This document shows, piece after piece, positions 29,072 to 38,826 of a stretch of 49,132 bases of DNA. The notes beneath the pieces were generated by a model, which worked only from the letters and a program-made list of their open reading frames with translations, did not search any database and had not been told where the DNA came from. Source of the DNA: Candidatus Saccharimonadota bacterium (GTDB taxonomy: Bacteria > Patescibacteriota > Saccharimonadia > Saccharimonadales > Saccharimonadaceae); contig RZYF01000003.1 of assembly GCA_010014665.1 (NCBI GenBank), positions 1 through 49,132 on the forward strand. Reading direction: 5' to 3'. The first letter of the stretch is position 1; each line of letters opens with the position of its first letter. The position numbers were made by a program, and so were the translations under genes.

Positions 29072-31054
29072 ATGAAACAAATATCATCAATAAAATCTCT
29101 TATACTAAGGTCAATGCCTGTCATAGTGGCATTATCATTAGCTTTTCTGGGCATGCGTGCGTTTGCAGCCAGCACGACCACCGTTCAGGTTAGTGTTGAG
29201 CCTATGGTGGCGGACGTTTGTCTAAATATTGATGGGGTACAGTCATCCGTACCAGAAGGCATGCTAGTAGATTTAGACGGAAACTGCTACACACCAATAA
29301 CTCCTCCTCAGCCGCCCGAACCAATTGATTTATGTTCTAACCTTACGGGTATACAAGAAATCCTACCAGACGGATATTATCGGATTGACTCTGGCCAATG
29401 TTATCTGCAACCACCTCCCCCAGCTATACCGAACGATGTCTGTTTAAATATCGATGGGATACAAGCGTCTGTACCACCTGGGCATTATTTAGATACTTCC
29501 AATAACTGTTTGCCAGCCCCTAACGAAGAAGACATTTGCTTGAATATACCTGGAACCCAGGAGACAGTGCCCGAAGATATGATAATACGAAACGGTAATT
29601 GTTATACACCTGATCCTCCGACAGGGACTGCGTCCCCTGGTAATACTTCTACGGATAGCGATCAGTCTGTTATTGGCGAAGAAGAAAAATTAAAAAATGT
29701 TCCGGATGTCTTGCAACCAGCAGCAAAAGTATTAGTTGAAGCTTTGCCGAAAGAAACTGTTCAATTCTTTAAGGCTCTGCCTGAAGAAACTGCTCAAGAA
29801 ATGCCAAAATACATATTGATTTTAGCGCTTATACTTATGTTTATACCTATACTCCAAGCTATCCGTGAAACAATATTTCATAGACAAATTGCAATTATCC
29901 TAAAAAGAGAACGGAGTATCGCTGAACAAAAAGATAACTTCATTGCACTTGCCTCACATTACCTCAGAACCCCACTAACTGTTATGCGTAACGGTCTAGA
30001 AATGATGCTATCAATCAAGGAGGTGTCAGAGGAAAACACCCAAGATCTATCTAAGACGCTTTCAGGCCTCGACACAGATATCGCTCAAGTCCTTAGTAAT
30101 ATCGAACAGGATACCTCGTTGAAGAATATTAATTTACCACCAGAAGAAAAAGTACCGAGTGTTCTCTCCTCTGTCTATTTATGGACTCCAATTGTAATGT
30201 CTATCATACTTACATTTCTCGCCAACTTTTTCATTGGAGTCGTCGGTAATAAAGAAATAAGTACTAACAATAGTATGGTGCAGGTCCTTATAGTCGCCGG
30301 TTTAGTATTGGGAGTATATCTACTTGCAAGAAATATTTTCATCCAAAAGCACCTGAAAGAAAGAAGTCAACAATTAATAGAACACGAGAAGACTATCGAC
30401 GAAATTCGCAACGCCCTGATTAGTCAACAAACTGAAATTCTAAAACGTAGACTTGACGATATCAATAGAGAGAAAGCACCACTAGAACCTGCCCCGTCAT
30501 ATCATATATTTGAAGATGGCTATATGCGTTTTGTTCGCATGCTTGAAAAATTCCTGTTACTAGGCCAAATCAGGACTGGTGCTAATAGAACTGTGGAAGG
30601 AGTCAATCTACGAGACGCTGTGGAGCAAGTCCTGTTTAATTACCAGAGTGATTTAGCTACCAAAGATATCCGAGTAATCAATGCAACTTCAAACTCAAAA
30701 ATAATTCAAAATGAAGTACTTTTCAATTTTGTGTTAAATTCACTTATAGACAACGCTATAAAATTTAACAAAGAAGGTGGCATTATAACTATCTCAAACA
30801 ATACCAAGGGCCGAACAATCAAAATAGAAATCAGCGATAACGGTATTGGAATCGACAATAACAAACTTGATCAGCTATTTAAGCCCTTTTCACGAGCTAG
30901 CTCGGCTGTCGAATTCAACTACGAAGGCCTCGGGTTTAGCCTGTTCCTAAATAAACTTATCATGGAATACACGGGTGGTTCAATCGCTGCTCAAACAAAC
31001 CCAAATGGTGGCACGCGAATGATCGTAGACACTCCTGTTAAAGTAGTCGTTTAG
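29072..31054 (+). CDS. sensor histidine kinase with N-terminal Cys-paired repeats
   Basis: Signal peptide from ATG at 29072 (track uses TTG 29021); H-box ASHYLRTPLT; N-box NSLIDNAIKF; DNGIGID and GLGFSLFLNKLIMEYTGG. Confidence 0.88.
   Translation: MKQISSIKSLILRSMPVIVALSLAFLGMRAFAASTTTVQVSVEPMVADVCLNIDGVQSSVPEGMLVDLDGNCYTPITPPQPPEPIDLCSNLTGIQEILPDGYYRIDSGQCYLQPPPPAIPNDVCLNIDGIQASVPPGHYLDTSNNCLPAPNEEDICLNIPGTQETVPEDMIIRNGNCYTPDPPTGTASPGNTSTDSDQSVIGEEEKLKNVPDVLQPAAKVLVEALPKETVQFFKALPEETAQEMPKYILILALILMFIPILQAIRETIFHRQIAIILKRERSIAEQKDNFIALASHYLRTPLTVMRNGLEMMLSIKEVSEENTQDLSKTLSGLDTDIAQVLSNIEQDTSLKNINLPPEEKVPSVLSSVYLWTPIVMSIILTFLANFFIGVVGNKEISTNNSMVQVLIVAGLVLGVYLLARNIFIQKHLKERSQQLIEHEKTIDEIRNALISQQTEILKRRLDDINREKAPLEPAPSYHIFEDGYMRFVRMLEKFLLLGQIRTGANRTVEGVNLRDAVEQVLFNYQSDLATKDIRVINATSNSKIIQNEVLFNFVLNSLIDNAIKFNKEGGIITISNNTKGRTIKIEISDNGIGIDNNKLDQLFKPFSRASSAVEFNYEGLGFSLFLNKLIMEYTGGSIAAQTNPNGGTRMIVDTPVKVVV
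29213..29630 (+). repeat. four coding repeats of consensus D[VLI]CxN[IL]xGxQxx[VL]P...C in the kinase ectodomain
   Basis: DVCLNIDGVQSSVPEGMLVDLDGNC / DLCSNLTGIQEILPDGYYRIDSGQC / DVCLNIDGIQASVPPGHYLDTSNNC / DICLNIPGTQETVPEDMIIRNGNC. Confidence 0.9.
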
Positions 31055-31069
31055 AATAATGACTAGCCC

Positions 31070-31103
31070 AATAAAATATTTCTTATTAGACAAATATTTT
31101 ATT
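31070..31103. terminator. AT-rich 12-bp perfect inverted repeat between convergent genes (possible bidirectional terminator)
   Basis: AATAAAATATTT-cttattagac-AAATATTTTATT between stops at 31054 and 31108. Confidence 0.6.
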
Positions 31104-31107
31104 ATAT

Positions 31108-32331
31108 TTAATTTTTAGACGGCCTTTTGCCTATCGAATTATTCACAGGAGTATTAGCTTCACTTAATGAACTGATTTTCTGCGTATCTTTATATGAATG
31201 TTCTTTGAATTGATGTCGTAGGTTATAAATAGCCATACCTACACCTGTCACAAATGCGATTAAGCCAATTAAAACGCCCACTATTGGGACTGCAATTAAT
31301 AAACCGAGCGCAGCCGCTCCAGCCGTAGCATGAAGTATCATGTTCGAAGACCTACCTTCAAACATCCAACGGCCTAAGTAATATGAAGTTAGCGGAAATG
31401 CTGTAGTAAATATTACCGCATAGCCAACAATTAAAAGTGGTATTATTGGCGCACCTATTATTGTAAAAATAAGAACTATTAGAATCGGAATACTTAGTAA
31501 TATAGCCGCTAGTCCTACCAGAAAAACAAACCCAAGCTTAGGTAAAGATAGTGCAGTCGTCTCGCGAACATTACGCGGCACAATTAGCACCATAGCTATT
31601 GTCAAGATAACGAGGAAGAATATACCACTCGCTATATTTAATATCGAATCAGCGACTGTTGGTGTCGTCTCACGCGATATAGATTCATGACGTATAGCCT
31701 GACCAGCAACCGTACCTTTATAAATTTCTGCATCATCTTGACTCCAATATTGCACATCACCACCAACCCTCGCGCCCTCCGAAACAACAAGTTTAGTAGT
31801 CTCAACCTCAACATGACGACCAACCAAACCATTTATTTCTATTGATTCACTACCGGCTCGTATGTCACGTTGAACAACCCCGTTAATTCTAATTGAAGAC
31901 CCGGCTAATAAAGCGTCTTGTTGAATTACAGCCTTTTTATCAATAGTTAATGTATTAGCAGCTGCAGTCAAATTACCACTAGCCATACCGTTAATCGTTA
32001 TTATACTGCCCGCTACACGTATATCGCCGTCTACCTTGCCTTCAATAGTTAGGTTTCCACCAACACATATGACATCGCCGTCAATTTCTCCATATATATG
32101 TACTGTTTCTGCTGCACAATATAGATCGCCGTTTACCTTGCCTGCGACCGTAATTGTTTCACCAACCATAAACACCGCGCCATCGACAGTCTCGTTAGGG
32201 GCCACAGTAAATACACCGTTATCTGAAATAGCCACCCTACTCGAAGCTAATACTGGTACCGTCCAAGCAATTATCACAAGTCCAGCAAGAACGGTAAAAA
32301 CTGCCAATTTCGTAAACAGGGTTTTTTTCAT
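31108..32331 (-). CDS. membrane protein with bactofilin-like (polymer-forming) beta-helix domain
   Basis: Repeating VNGDLYCAAETVHIYGEIDGDVICVGGNLTIEGKVDGDIRVAGS pattern, then C-terminal TM segments. Confidence 0.75.
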   Translation of the reverse strand: MKKTLFTKLAVFTVLAGLVIIAWTVPVLASSRVAISDNGVFTVAPNETVDGAVFMVGETITVAGKVNGDLYCAAETVHIYGEIDGDVICVGGNLTIEGKVDGDIRVAGSIITINGMASGNLTAAANTLTIDKKAVIQQDALLAGSSIRINGVVQRDIRAGSESIEINGLVGRHVEVETTKLVVSEGARVGGDVQYWSQDDAEIYKGTVAGQAIRHESISRETTPTVADSILNIASGIFFLVILTIAMVLIVPRNVRETTALSLPKLGFVFLVGLAAILLSIPILIVLIFTIIGAPIIPLLIVGYAVIFTTAFPLTSYYLGRWMFEGRSSNMILHATAGAAALGLLIAVPIVGVLIGLIAFVTGVGMAIYNLRHQFKEHSYKDTQKISSLSEANTPVNNSIGKRPSKN

Positions 32332-32498
32332 GACTCCCCTCCTGGACTCATGTTGATGTCATTCAGAGAAAAACCGTAACGTTCAAGTACATCAACAACT
32401 TCTTCCTTGTCACCAACTTTGTATTCATGCGCAAGCGCAGCTAAAAACTCACCGACCGTTGCGAACAGCTGTCCGTCAAATTCGTATGCTTCTCCCAT
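32328..32498 (-). CDS. 56-aa small protein translationally coupled to the bactofilin-like gene
   Basis: Manual translation: MGEAYEFDGQLFATVGEFLAALAHEYKVGDKEEVVDVLERYGFSLNDINMSPGGES*; strong GAGGAGG SD; its TGA overlaps the downstream ATG (ATGA). Not in the ORF track. Confidence 0.7.
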   Translation of the reverse strand: MGEAYEFDGQLFATVGEFLAALAHEYKVGDKEEVVDVLERYGFSLNDINMSPGGES

Positions 32499-32664
32499 AA
32501 GCGTCCTCCTCAGATTTATGAAACAATTATAACATGCGAAAAATAACCGCTTGTCAATCGCGTGGCTACTAGAAAAATTATCAATAAATCATTTTTCTGG
32601 TTACATACTAATGTTAAATAAGTTAAGAGCGTTTTTTATCAAAATATAATAGTTGTATTTTATA

Positions 32665-33591
32665 CTACAATTTTATAAACTTGATTTGTTTACTAATTTG
32701 AGCATAGAGTTCAATTGAAGTATCAAAAAGTTCACTCGCCACCTTATCGTTTAGGACTTTGTAGCGCTGGACTAACCATATTGCATTATCCTGAATTTCA
32801 ATATCAGTTTCTGGTAACTTATAATACAACACTTCCAATACATCCGGCGTAAACACCTGTAGCGCAGTTGACTGGTCGGATCTGGCCGCATATGCGTCAT
32901 AATGCGCACCGTTTACGCCCTCAAATTGGAATCTCATATCACTTTCGTACCTAGTTGTCATGTTCGACGCACGAGCCTTCTCATTACTCCTAGCATTAAT
33001 AACTATATGCGGCAACGAGACTGGAAGCTCGAGCTTAATAACAGTATCCATTTTCCATTCTCGCCAGCGCAGCAGACCACCTTCTTTGTAACATCTAGTA
33101 AAGAACACTATTCCGATTCCGTTTATGTTTCTTGTTAGTGGAGTCGATGACCAATTTGATACATTTTTGTTAAAGCTAGGTACCGTCGTTAACTCTTTCG
33201 CACGTTTTCTATCTATTTCTCTATGAAAATGATTCAATTTCGCAAAATTACTCCATGCATAATTCATCCATATCCAGGGAATAACTTTTACAACGTACAC
33301 GGCAACAATTAGGTATAAGATTATATTAAACTCTGAGCAACTACCACTTGCGTCGTTACCACAAGAATATGACTCAAAGAAATTATATGATTCTGTCGTT
33401 GTAGGAGCGGCTTGAAATGAGCTATTCTGTAATGCAATAATAACTATAATAGCCCAACCTACTACCACGCCTAATACAGCTAGAAATACTAGTCGCAAGA
33501 GTATCATTTTTGCGCGACCTATCCAGATATATAATAAAAACAATTTAGGAAAGTTTCTTAACGGAGCATAGTCAACAGTTAGCGGACTCAT
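32665..33591 (-). CDS. membrane protein of unknown function (possibly DUF3137-like)
   Basis: Two N-terminal hydrophobic segments and a C-terminal soluble region; family tentative. Confidence 0.5.
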   Translation of the reverse strand: MSPLTVDYAPLRNFPKLFLLYIWIGRAKMILLRLVFLAVLGVVVGWAIIVIIALQNSSFQAAPTTTESYNFFESYSCGNDASGSCSEFNIILYLIVAVYVVKVIPWIWMNYAWSNFAKLNHFHREIDRKRAKELTTVPSFNKNVSNWSSTPLTRNINGIGIVFFTRCYKEGGLLRWREWKMDTVIKLELPVSLPHIVINARSNEKARASNMTTRYESDMRFQFEGVNGAHYDAYAARSDQSTALQVFTPDVLEVLYYKLPETDIEIQDNAIWLVQRYKVLNDKVASELFDTSIELYAQISKQIKFIKL

Positions 33592-33594
33592 GAA

Positions 33595-35115
33595 TTAGAG
33601 TTTTACTCCAGGATATAACACACGAGTTACCTCGTCTATCTCACGGCGCAACTGTGGAAATGGAACACCTTCACGAGCAGTAACGCCCTCAAGTGACCAG
33701 AATACCCTCTCACTATAGCCAAAACCGCAAGCAGGTGGCATCCCGTACTCAAGCGCCTCAACAAAGTCTATATCTAACATCTGGGCTTCATTATCTCCAG
33801 CATCGCGTAATGCTTGCTGTTCCATGAAACGATCGAGTTGGTCTATCGGGTCATTCAACTCCGAAAACGCCTTACACATCTCGCTACCACCAAAAACCAG
33901 GTTAAATTGCTCCGTCAAACCATTATCACCTGTTTGATTTTTTGCAAGCGGTTGCATGAACGTAGGGATGTCAACAAGAAACACTGGACCAGCTACTATT
34001 TTACGGTATGCTTTCCATAACTTATCTAGACTACGGATGCGATTGTCTTGTTTTTCTACTTCTAGCCCGTGTTCTTTGAGTTTATCTCTGATATCTTCCA
34101 TCGACGATTTAAATACGTCTATGCCGTACTGTTCTTGAAGAATTTTTACAAAACTAATACGTGGAAAATGTTCACCGTCATTACCAAAATCAACCACTTG
34201 ACCGTTTGCGAGAGTGAATCGACGAGCTCCCCAAGTCTTGTCGGCAATAAATCGTATTAACCGCTCAGTCAGTTCCATTCCCTGTTCCCAGTTAGCGTAT
34301 GCCCAATACCATTCCATGGCATTATGCTCCGGCAAATGCTCTTCTGAGTAGTTCTCGTTGCGAAATCGCGCACCAATATCAAACACCTTTTCAAAACCAG
34401 CCACTAGTAATCGTTTAAGTGGAAGCTCATGGCTAATACGTAAATAGAAATCTTGGTCAAGAGCATTCATGTGAGTCACGAATGGAGTGGCATCCGCACC
34501 GCCAGCCGTCACCTCAAGTACCGTATTATTAACTTCAAGAAAGCCCTCTTGCTCCAGAAATTCACGGGTTGCTTTCCAGAACTTACTACGCCGGATAAAA
34601 CGTTGTCGAACTTCTTCGTTAACATTCATATCAACGTAGCGACGCCGCATGCGCTCTTCTTTGTCAGTTAATTCACTCGGCATCGGACGTAAAGCTTTTG
34701 TCAATAATCGTAAGTTTTTCACACCGACAGATATTTCACCAGTCTGCGTCTTCATCACTACTCCGCTTACTTCAACGAAATCACCCGTATCAAGTAAATT
34801 AATTTCTTCAGGCATAATCAGCTCACTATTCGTACGATCTACCTCGGTAGCTGTGTCACCTTTTCGAATAAATAACTGTAAATTCTGACTTCCATCATCT
34901 TTAATAACTATAAATGCCAGTTTTCCAAATTTACGTATAGAAGTTATGCGTCCCGTTACGGTCACTTTTTGGCCTTCCAGATCAAGAAAACTCATATGAA
35001 TGGTTTCGATATCGTGGCTACGATGCGCCACGCTAGGGTAAGGATCCACGCCCAAACCGCGTAGCGCCTCAAGCTTTCGTAACCTCTCGTCTCTATAGTC
35101 TTTTAGCGTCGCCAT
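33595..35115 (-). CDS. lysS: lysyl-tRNA synthetase, class II
   Basis: RSHDIETIHMSFLDLEGQKVTVTGRI OB-fold, VARF-like FEKVFDIGARFRNE, PPACGFGYS motif 3 region. Start set at MATLK (track GTG at 35121 also possible). Confidence 0.95.
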   Translation of the reverse strand: MATLKDYRDERLRKLEALRGLGVDPYPSVAHRSHDIETIHMSFLDLEGQKVTVTGRITSIRKFGKLAFIVIKDDGSQNLQLFIRKGDTATEVDRTNSELIMPEEINLLDTGDFVEVSGVVMKTQTGEISVGVKNLRLLTKALRPMPSELTDKEERMRRRYVDMNVNEEVRQRFIRRSKFWKATREFLEQEGFLEVNNTVLEVTAGGADATPFVTHMNALDQDFYLRISHELPLKRLLVAGFEKVFDIGARFRNENYSEEHLPEHNAMEWYWAYANWEQGMELTERLIRFIADKTWGARRFTLANGQVVDFGNDGEHFPRISFVKILQEQYGIDVFKSSMEDIRDKLKEHGLEVEKQDNRIRSLDKLWKAYRKIVAGPVFLVDIPTFMQPLAKNQTGDNGLTEQFNLVFGGSEMCKAFSELNDPIDQLDRFMEQQALRDAGDNEAQMLDIDFVEALEYGMPPACGFGYSERVFWSLEGVTAREGVPFPQLRREIDEVTRVLYPGVKL

Positions 35116-35166
35116 ATTCACATAAATTATACACCAAAATTCTAGAGGCGTCGTATAATAATAAAT

Positions 35167-35898
35167 ATGAATACATTCATAGTTACCGTCGACGGATTTT
35201 CAATATCCTTTGGCAACACCCAAGTTATCGACAATCTCAGTTTCAAGGTAAAGCGTGGTGAAACATTCGGCCTGTTAGGCTCCAACGGATCAGGCAAAAC
35301 GACCATCATACGCACTCTGCTGGGTATCTACATTCCAACGGCCGGTAGCCTAACTATCGACGGCGAGCCATTTGATGTCTCGGGCGATATCAAACTCGGC
35401 TACTTGCCAGAAGAACGTGGTCTTTATAAAAAGGAAAAAGTACTAGATGTCATGATTTATTTCGGTAAGCTAAAAGGCCTAAGCGCCGACGAAGCTCGCG
35501 ACTGGTCTTTAGGATACCTTAGTAAAGTAGAGCTAGCGGACAAGGCTAATACAAAGATAGACAAATTATCTGGCGGACAGCAGCAGAAAATCCAGCTAGG
35601 CATCACAATTATGGGCAATCCCGAGCTACTAATCCTCGACGAACCAACCAAGGGTTTCGATCCTATTAACCGTCGACTTCTAATGGACATTGTTGAACAA
35701 CACCAATCGAAAGGCGCTACTGTTATTTTCATTACTCACCAGATGGAAGAAGTCGAGCGGCTATGTGATCGTATCTTACTGCTCAAAAATGGACAAGCCG
35801 CCGCCTATGGATCAGTTCAAGAGGTACGCAAAAAATTCGGTGGCAAAAATCTAGATAGTATATTTATTGAGATTTATGGAGGACGCGACGATGCATAA
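35167..35898 (+). CDS. ABC transporter ATP-binding protein (NatA-like)
   Basis: GSNGSGKTT, LSGGQQQKIQLGI, LLILDEPTKGFDP. Confidence 0.93.
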   Translation: MNTFIVTVDGFSISFGNTQVIDNLSFKVKRGETFGLLGSNGSGKTTIIRTLLGIYIPTAGSLTIDGEPFDVSGDIKLGYLPEERGLYKKEKVLDVMIYFGKLKGLSADEARDWSLGYLSKVELADKANTKIDKLSGGQQQKIQLGITIMGNPELLILDEPTKGFDPINRRLLMDIVEQHQSKGATVIFITHQMEEVERLCDRILLLKNGQAAAYGSVQEVRKKFGGKNLDSIFIEIYGGRDDA

Positions 35899-37096
35899 TC
35901 TAGGAACAGTTTTTGAATTTGAAGTAATACGAACCCTAAAAAAGAAGACTTTTTGGATTACAGCCCTATCATTTCCACTTATTATGTTCGCAGTATTCGG
36001 CATAATCCTACTATCAAACCAAGCCACAGAAGATGCAGTCAAAGACATGGAGAAACAACAATTCACAGCTTTTACTCTAGATGAATCTGGACTTATCGAT
36101 TCCAACCTAATTGCTGCGATGGATATTAAGTCGGTTGAATCCAGAGCGTTAGGTATTTCTGCCGTAGAACAAGGCAAAATAGATGCCTTTTTCTACTATC
36201 CAAAAGATTTATCTAAAGGAATAGAGATATATGGCAAGGATGTCGGTATATTCCAAAATGGGCGCTATGATACCGTAGCCAGGATAATATTAGATGAATC
36301 AGTCGGTCGTACAATCGACTCCAATACTAAAACGGCAATCAGTGGCAATACTAATGCTAAGTTTACGATTTATAAAGACGGCCAAATATATGACCCGATT
36401 AAGCAAATGATCGCTCCGGGATTATTTCTTGTTCTTTTCTACTTTCTAATCGCTATGTTTGGTAACCAAGCGGTAACAAGCACTACAGAAGAGAAAGAAA
36501 ATCGCGTTATTGAGATGCTATTGACTACAGTTCAGGCTCGCACTGTGATTATTGGAAAAATTTTCGCACTCGTCGTATTAGCAATTCTACAAGCGATCCT
36601 GTTTATAGCTCCAGTCGCAATTGGCTATGCGTTTCTTCATAACCAGCTTGCGCTACCCTCGTTAGATTTAAGTTCTATACCTTTTGACTGGGCTCGTATT
36701 AGTATGGCTACGCTAATTTTTAGCGCTAGTTTCATGTTATTTATTGGTCTTCTGGTAGCTATAGGAGCGGCCACCCCAACTGCAAAAGAAGCTAGTAGTT
36801 TTATTGGAATTGTAATGATTTTAATTTTTGGACCTCTTTATGCAGCAAGTTTATTTATTAGCTCACCCGAACAGCCTATAGTTCAGTTTATGAGCTACTT
36901 CCCACTTACCGCACCAATACCACTTTTACTTAGAAACGCCGCCGGAACCATATCTATTCCTGAAGTCATGATAGCCCTTGCTATCCTGTCATTCACAGCC
37001 GTCATTGTAATACGAATCGCCGTGCGTATATTTCGTTTTGGTGCGCTGGAGTATAGCCGAAAACTTAGCTTCCGCGAAATACTTAGCCGCAGATAA
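35891..37096 (+). CDS. ABC transporter permease (NatB-like)
   Basis: N-terminal TM, large extracytoplasmic domain, TSTTEEKENRVIEMLLTTVQARTVIIGK; ATG overlaps the upstream stop codon. Confidence 0.88.
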   Translation: MHNLGTVFEFEVIRTLKKKTFWITALSFPLIMFAVFGIILLSNQATEDAVKDMEKQQFTAFTLDESGLIDSNLIAAMDIKSVESRALGISAVEQGKIDAFFYYPKDLSKGIEIYGKDVGIFQNGRYDTVARIILDESVGRTIDSNTKTAISGNTNAKFTIYKDGQIYDPIKQMIAPGLFLVLFYFLIAMFGNQAVTSTTEEKENRVIEMLLTTVQARTVIIGKIFALVVLAILQAILFIAPVAIGYAFLHNQLALPSLDLSSIPFDWARISMATLIFSASFMLFIGLLVAIGAATPTAKEASSFIGIVMILIFGPLYAASLFISSPEQPIVQFMSYFPLTAPIPLLLRNAAGTISIPEVMIALAILSFTAVIVIRIAVRIFRFGALEYSRKLSFREILSRR

Positions 37097-37173
37097 TCAC
37101 ATATAGCAAAGAATAGCCTTTTTAGTTAAATGATATTAAATTATAAATAAATTTTCACTAACCAAACGTTAAT

Positions 37174-37626
37174 CTAGTGTACAAGTTGAATAGTGTAAGT
37201 CACTTGGCCTTTTGGTGTTTCTATAGTTACTTTGTCGCCAGCTTTTTTACCCATCAAGGCTGCACCAATCGGTGATTCATCGCTTATCTTGCCTTCTAAT
37301 GGATCGGCTTCCACCGAACCCACAACCTGATAAGTCACACTTGTACCATTTTCTAACTCAACAGTGCTACCTACGTGCACATTACCGCCTTTTTTTGGAT
37401 GGATCAGTTCAAAATTCTGCAATATATCTTCAATCTCAACAACACGACTCTCGACAATTCCCTGTTCTTCACGAGCAGCATCGTACTCAGCATTTTCGCT
37501 CAAATCACCATAGTCACGTGCGGCAGCAATTTTTTCGGCAATCTCACTACGCTGCTCTTTTAGTTCAACGAGTTCATTTTCTAGCTCTGCTTTACCCTGA
37601 GCTGTAATCTGGTATTTTTTTTTCAT
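37174..37626 (-). CDS. greA: transcription elongation factor GreA
   Basis: ITAQGKAELENELVELKEQR, AAARDYGDLSENAEYDAAREEQ, ESPIGAALMGKKAGD. Confidence 0.96.
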   Translation of the reverse strand: MKKKYQITAQGKAELENELVELKEQRSEIAEKIAAARDYGDLSENAEYDAAREEQGIVESRVVEIEDILQNFELIHPKKGGNVHVGSTVELENGTSVTYQVVGSVEADPLEGKISDESPIGAALMGKKAGDKVTIETPKGQVTYTIQLVH

Positions 37627-37848
37627 ATTAGTTTCTCCTTCTATCTGACAAATAATAAGCGCGCTCTATTTCAGCGACGCGTGGTAGTAAATAGTCTAAA
37701 TTTAATTATGCGAATCCTACCCAAACCTGCATATTGTAGATATCAGTCTAGCAGTAGAATAATCTTCAGTCAAGTCGATTATTTCAGTGGCCAAACCTAG
37801 AACGAGTCCCGCCATGTTAAGGCAAATCTCATCTGAAAAATTTAATTT

Positions 37849-38157
37849 TTAATTACCAATTTTAGCTATTTCGATTCGACTATAAGCTTGTCGATGACCA
37901 TTTTCTTTATGTACGCGTTTTTTACTCTTATAGCGAATTACGCGAATTTTTTTACCCTTAAAAAGTGGCTCAATAACATTGGCTTTGACTTTCACGTCCT
38001 TGACGAACGGCGTACCAACTATTGTCTTGCCATCGTCTATCGTGAGCAGTGCGTCAAGTTCGAGCTCTTTTGTGCCTTCCGGGAGGAGGTCCACCAGGAG
38101 GGTCTCTTTTTCAGTGACGATGTATTGTTTGCCACCGACCTTTATGACTGCTTTCAT
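37849..38157 (-). CDS. rplU: 50S ribosomal protein L21
   Basis: MKAVIKVGGKQYIVTEKETLLVD...IRVIRYKSKKRVHKENGHRQAYSRIEI. Confidence 0.94.
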   Translation of the reverse strand: MKAVIKVGGKQYIVTEKETLLVDLLPEGTKELELDALLTIDDGKTIVGTPFVKDVKVKANVIEPLFKGKKIRVIRYKSKKRVHKENGHRQAYSRIEIAKIGN

Positions 38158-38236
38158 AGTTATTCCTTATAATTTAATAGTTCAATCAGCCATTATAACA
38201 GATATCACCCTAATCTGTAAACATATATTTAACTAT

Positions 38237-38491
38237 CTATGCTCTGTCATTGAGCCATACCCATTCCGGGTCGCTACGTATATCACTTTCAACTGACTTC
38301 CAATATTCTTCAAGTTCGTTTGGATCAGGATGCTCCGTTAGTTGCCAATCATCGTCCTTTTCTGTGACGTCATCAACAATAGCATTTATAAGCTCGTCAT
38401 CTTCGTCTTGGACTGGCGAAAATACAAGTGGCGCAGACTGGAAATGGATTTCAGGCAGTTTTATATTAATTTTTGGTTTTATTTCTAACAT
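38237..38491 (-). CDS. small acidic hypothetical protein
   Basis: 84-aa ORF MLEIKPKINIKLPEIHFQSAPLVFSPVQDEDDELINA...; fits the gap, no known family. Confidence 0.4.
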   Translation of the reverse strand: MLEIKPKINIKLPEIHFQSAPLVFSPVQDEDDELINAIVDDVTEKDDDWQLTEHPDPNELEEYWKSVESDIRSDPEWVWLNDRA

Positions 38492-38522
38492 ACGTATATA
38501 TTAGCATAAGCTTGATATATTG

Positions 38523-38783
38523 TCAATATTTTGCTAATAGTTGTCTGGTTCTACCTTCGTTAATACCGTTGGTAATATTAGTAAAACCGTACTGACCAAG
38601 GATTATGCCACAAGTATTCGAGCGCTGTCCACTCAAGCAGTAAAGTATTATTGGCGTATCCTTTGAAGCACTTGTTAAAATTTTAGGTAGGATTCCGCTA
38701 GCAAATTCTGCGCCAGAAATATTTATTGCTCCGTCAACATGGCTTCTGGCGTATTCATACGGTTCACGAGTGTCAATTATTAG
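38523..38783 (-). pseudogene. rhodanese-domain remnant lacking start codon and N-terminus
   Basis: Manual minus-strand translation: LIIDTREPYEYARSHVDGAINISGAEFASGILPKILTSASKDTPIILYCLSGQRSNTCGIILGQYGFTNITNGINEGRTRQLLAKY*; active-site loop CLSGQR; in-frame TAG precedes it and no ATG/GTG/TTG. Confidence 0.65.
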
Positions 38784-38826
38784 CTATTTAATATAAAATC
38801 CTCTCTATCTCAGCGGTTGACTCTCG

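Noticed and set aside
32490-32545. TTGACA...TATAAT promoter upstream of the 56-aa ORF
   Set aside because: Both hexamers are present, but the spacer counts to 20 bp, too long for confident assignment.
37700-37830. Short minus-strand ORF MAGLVLGLATEIIDLTEDYSTARLISTICRFG between rplU and greA
   Set aside because: Only 32 aa, no SD and no recognisable family; insufficient support.
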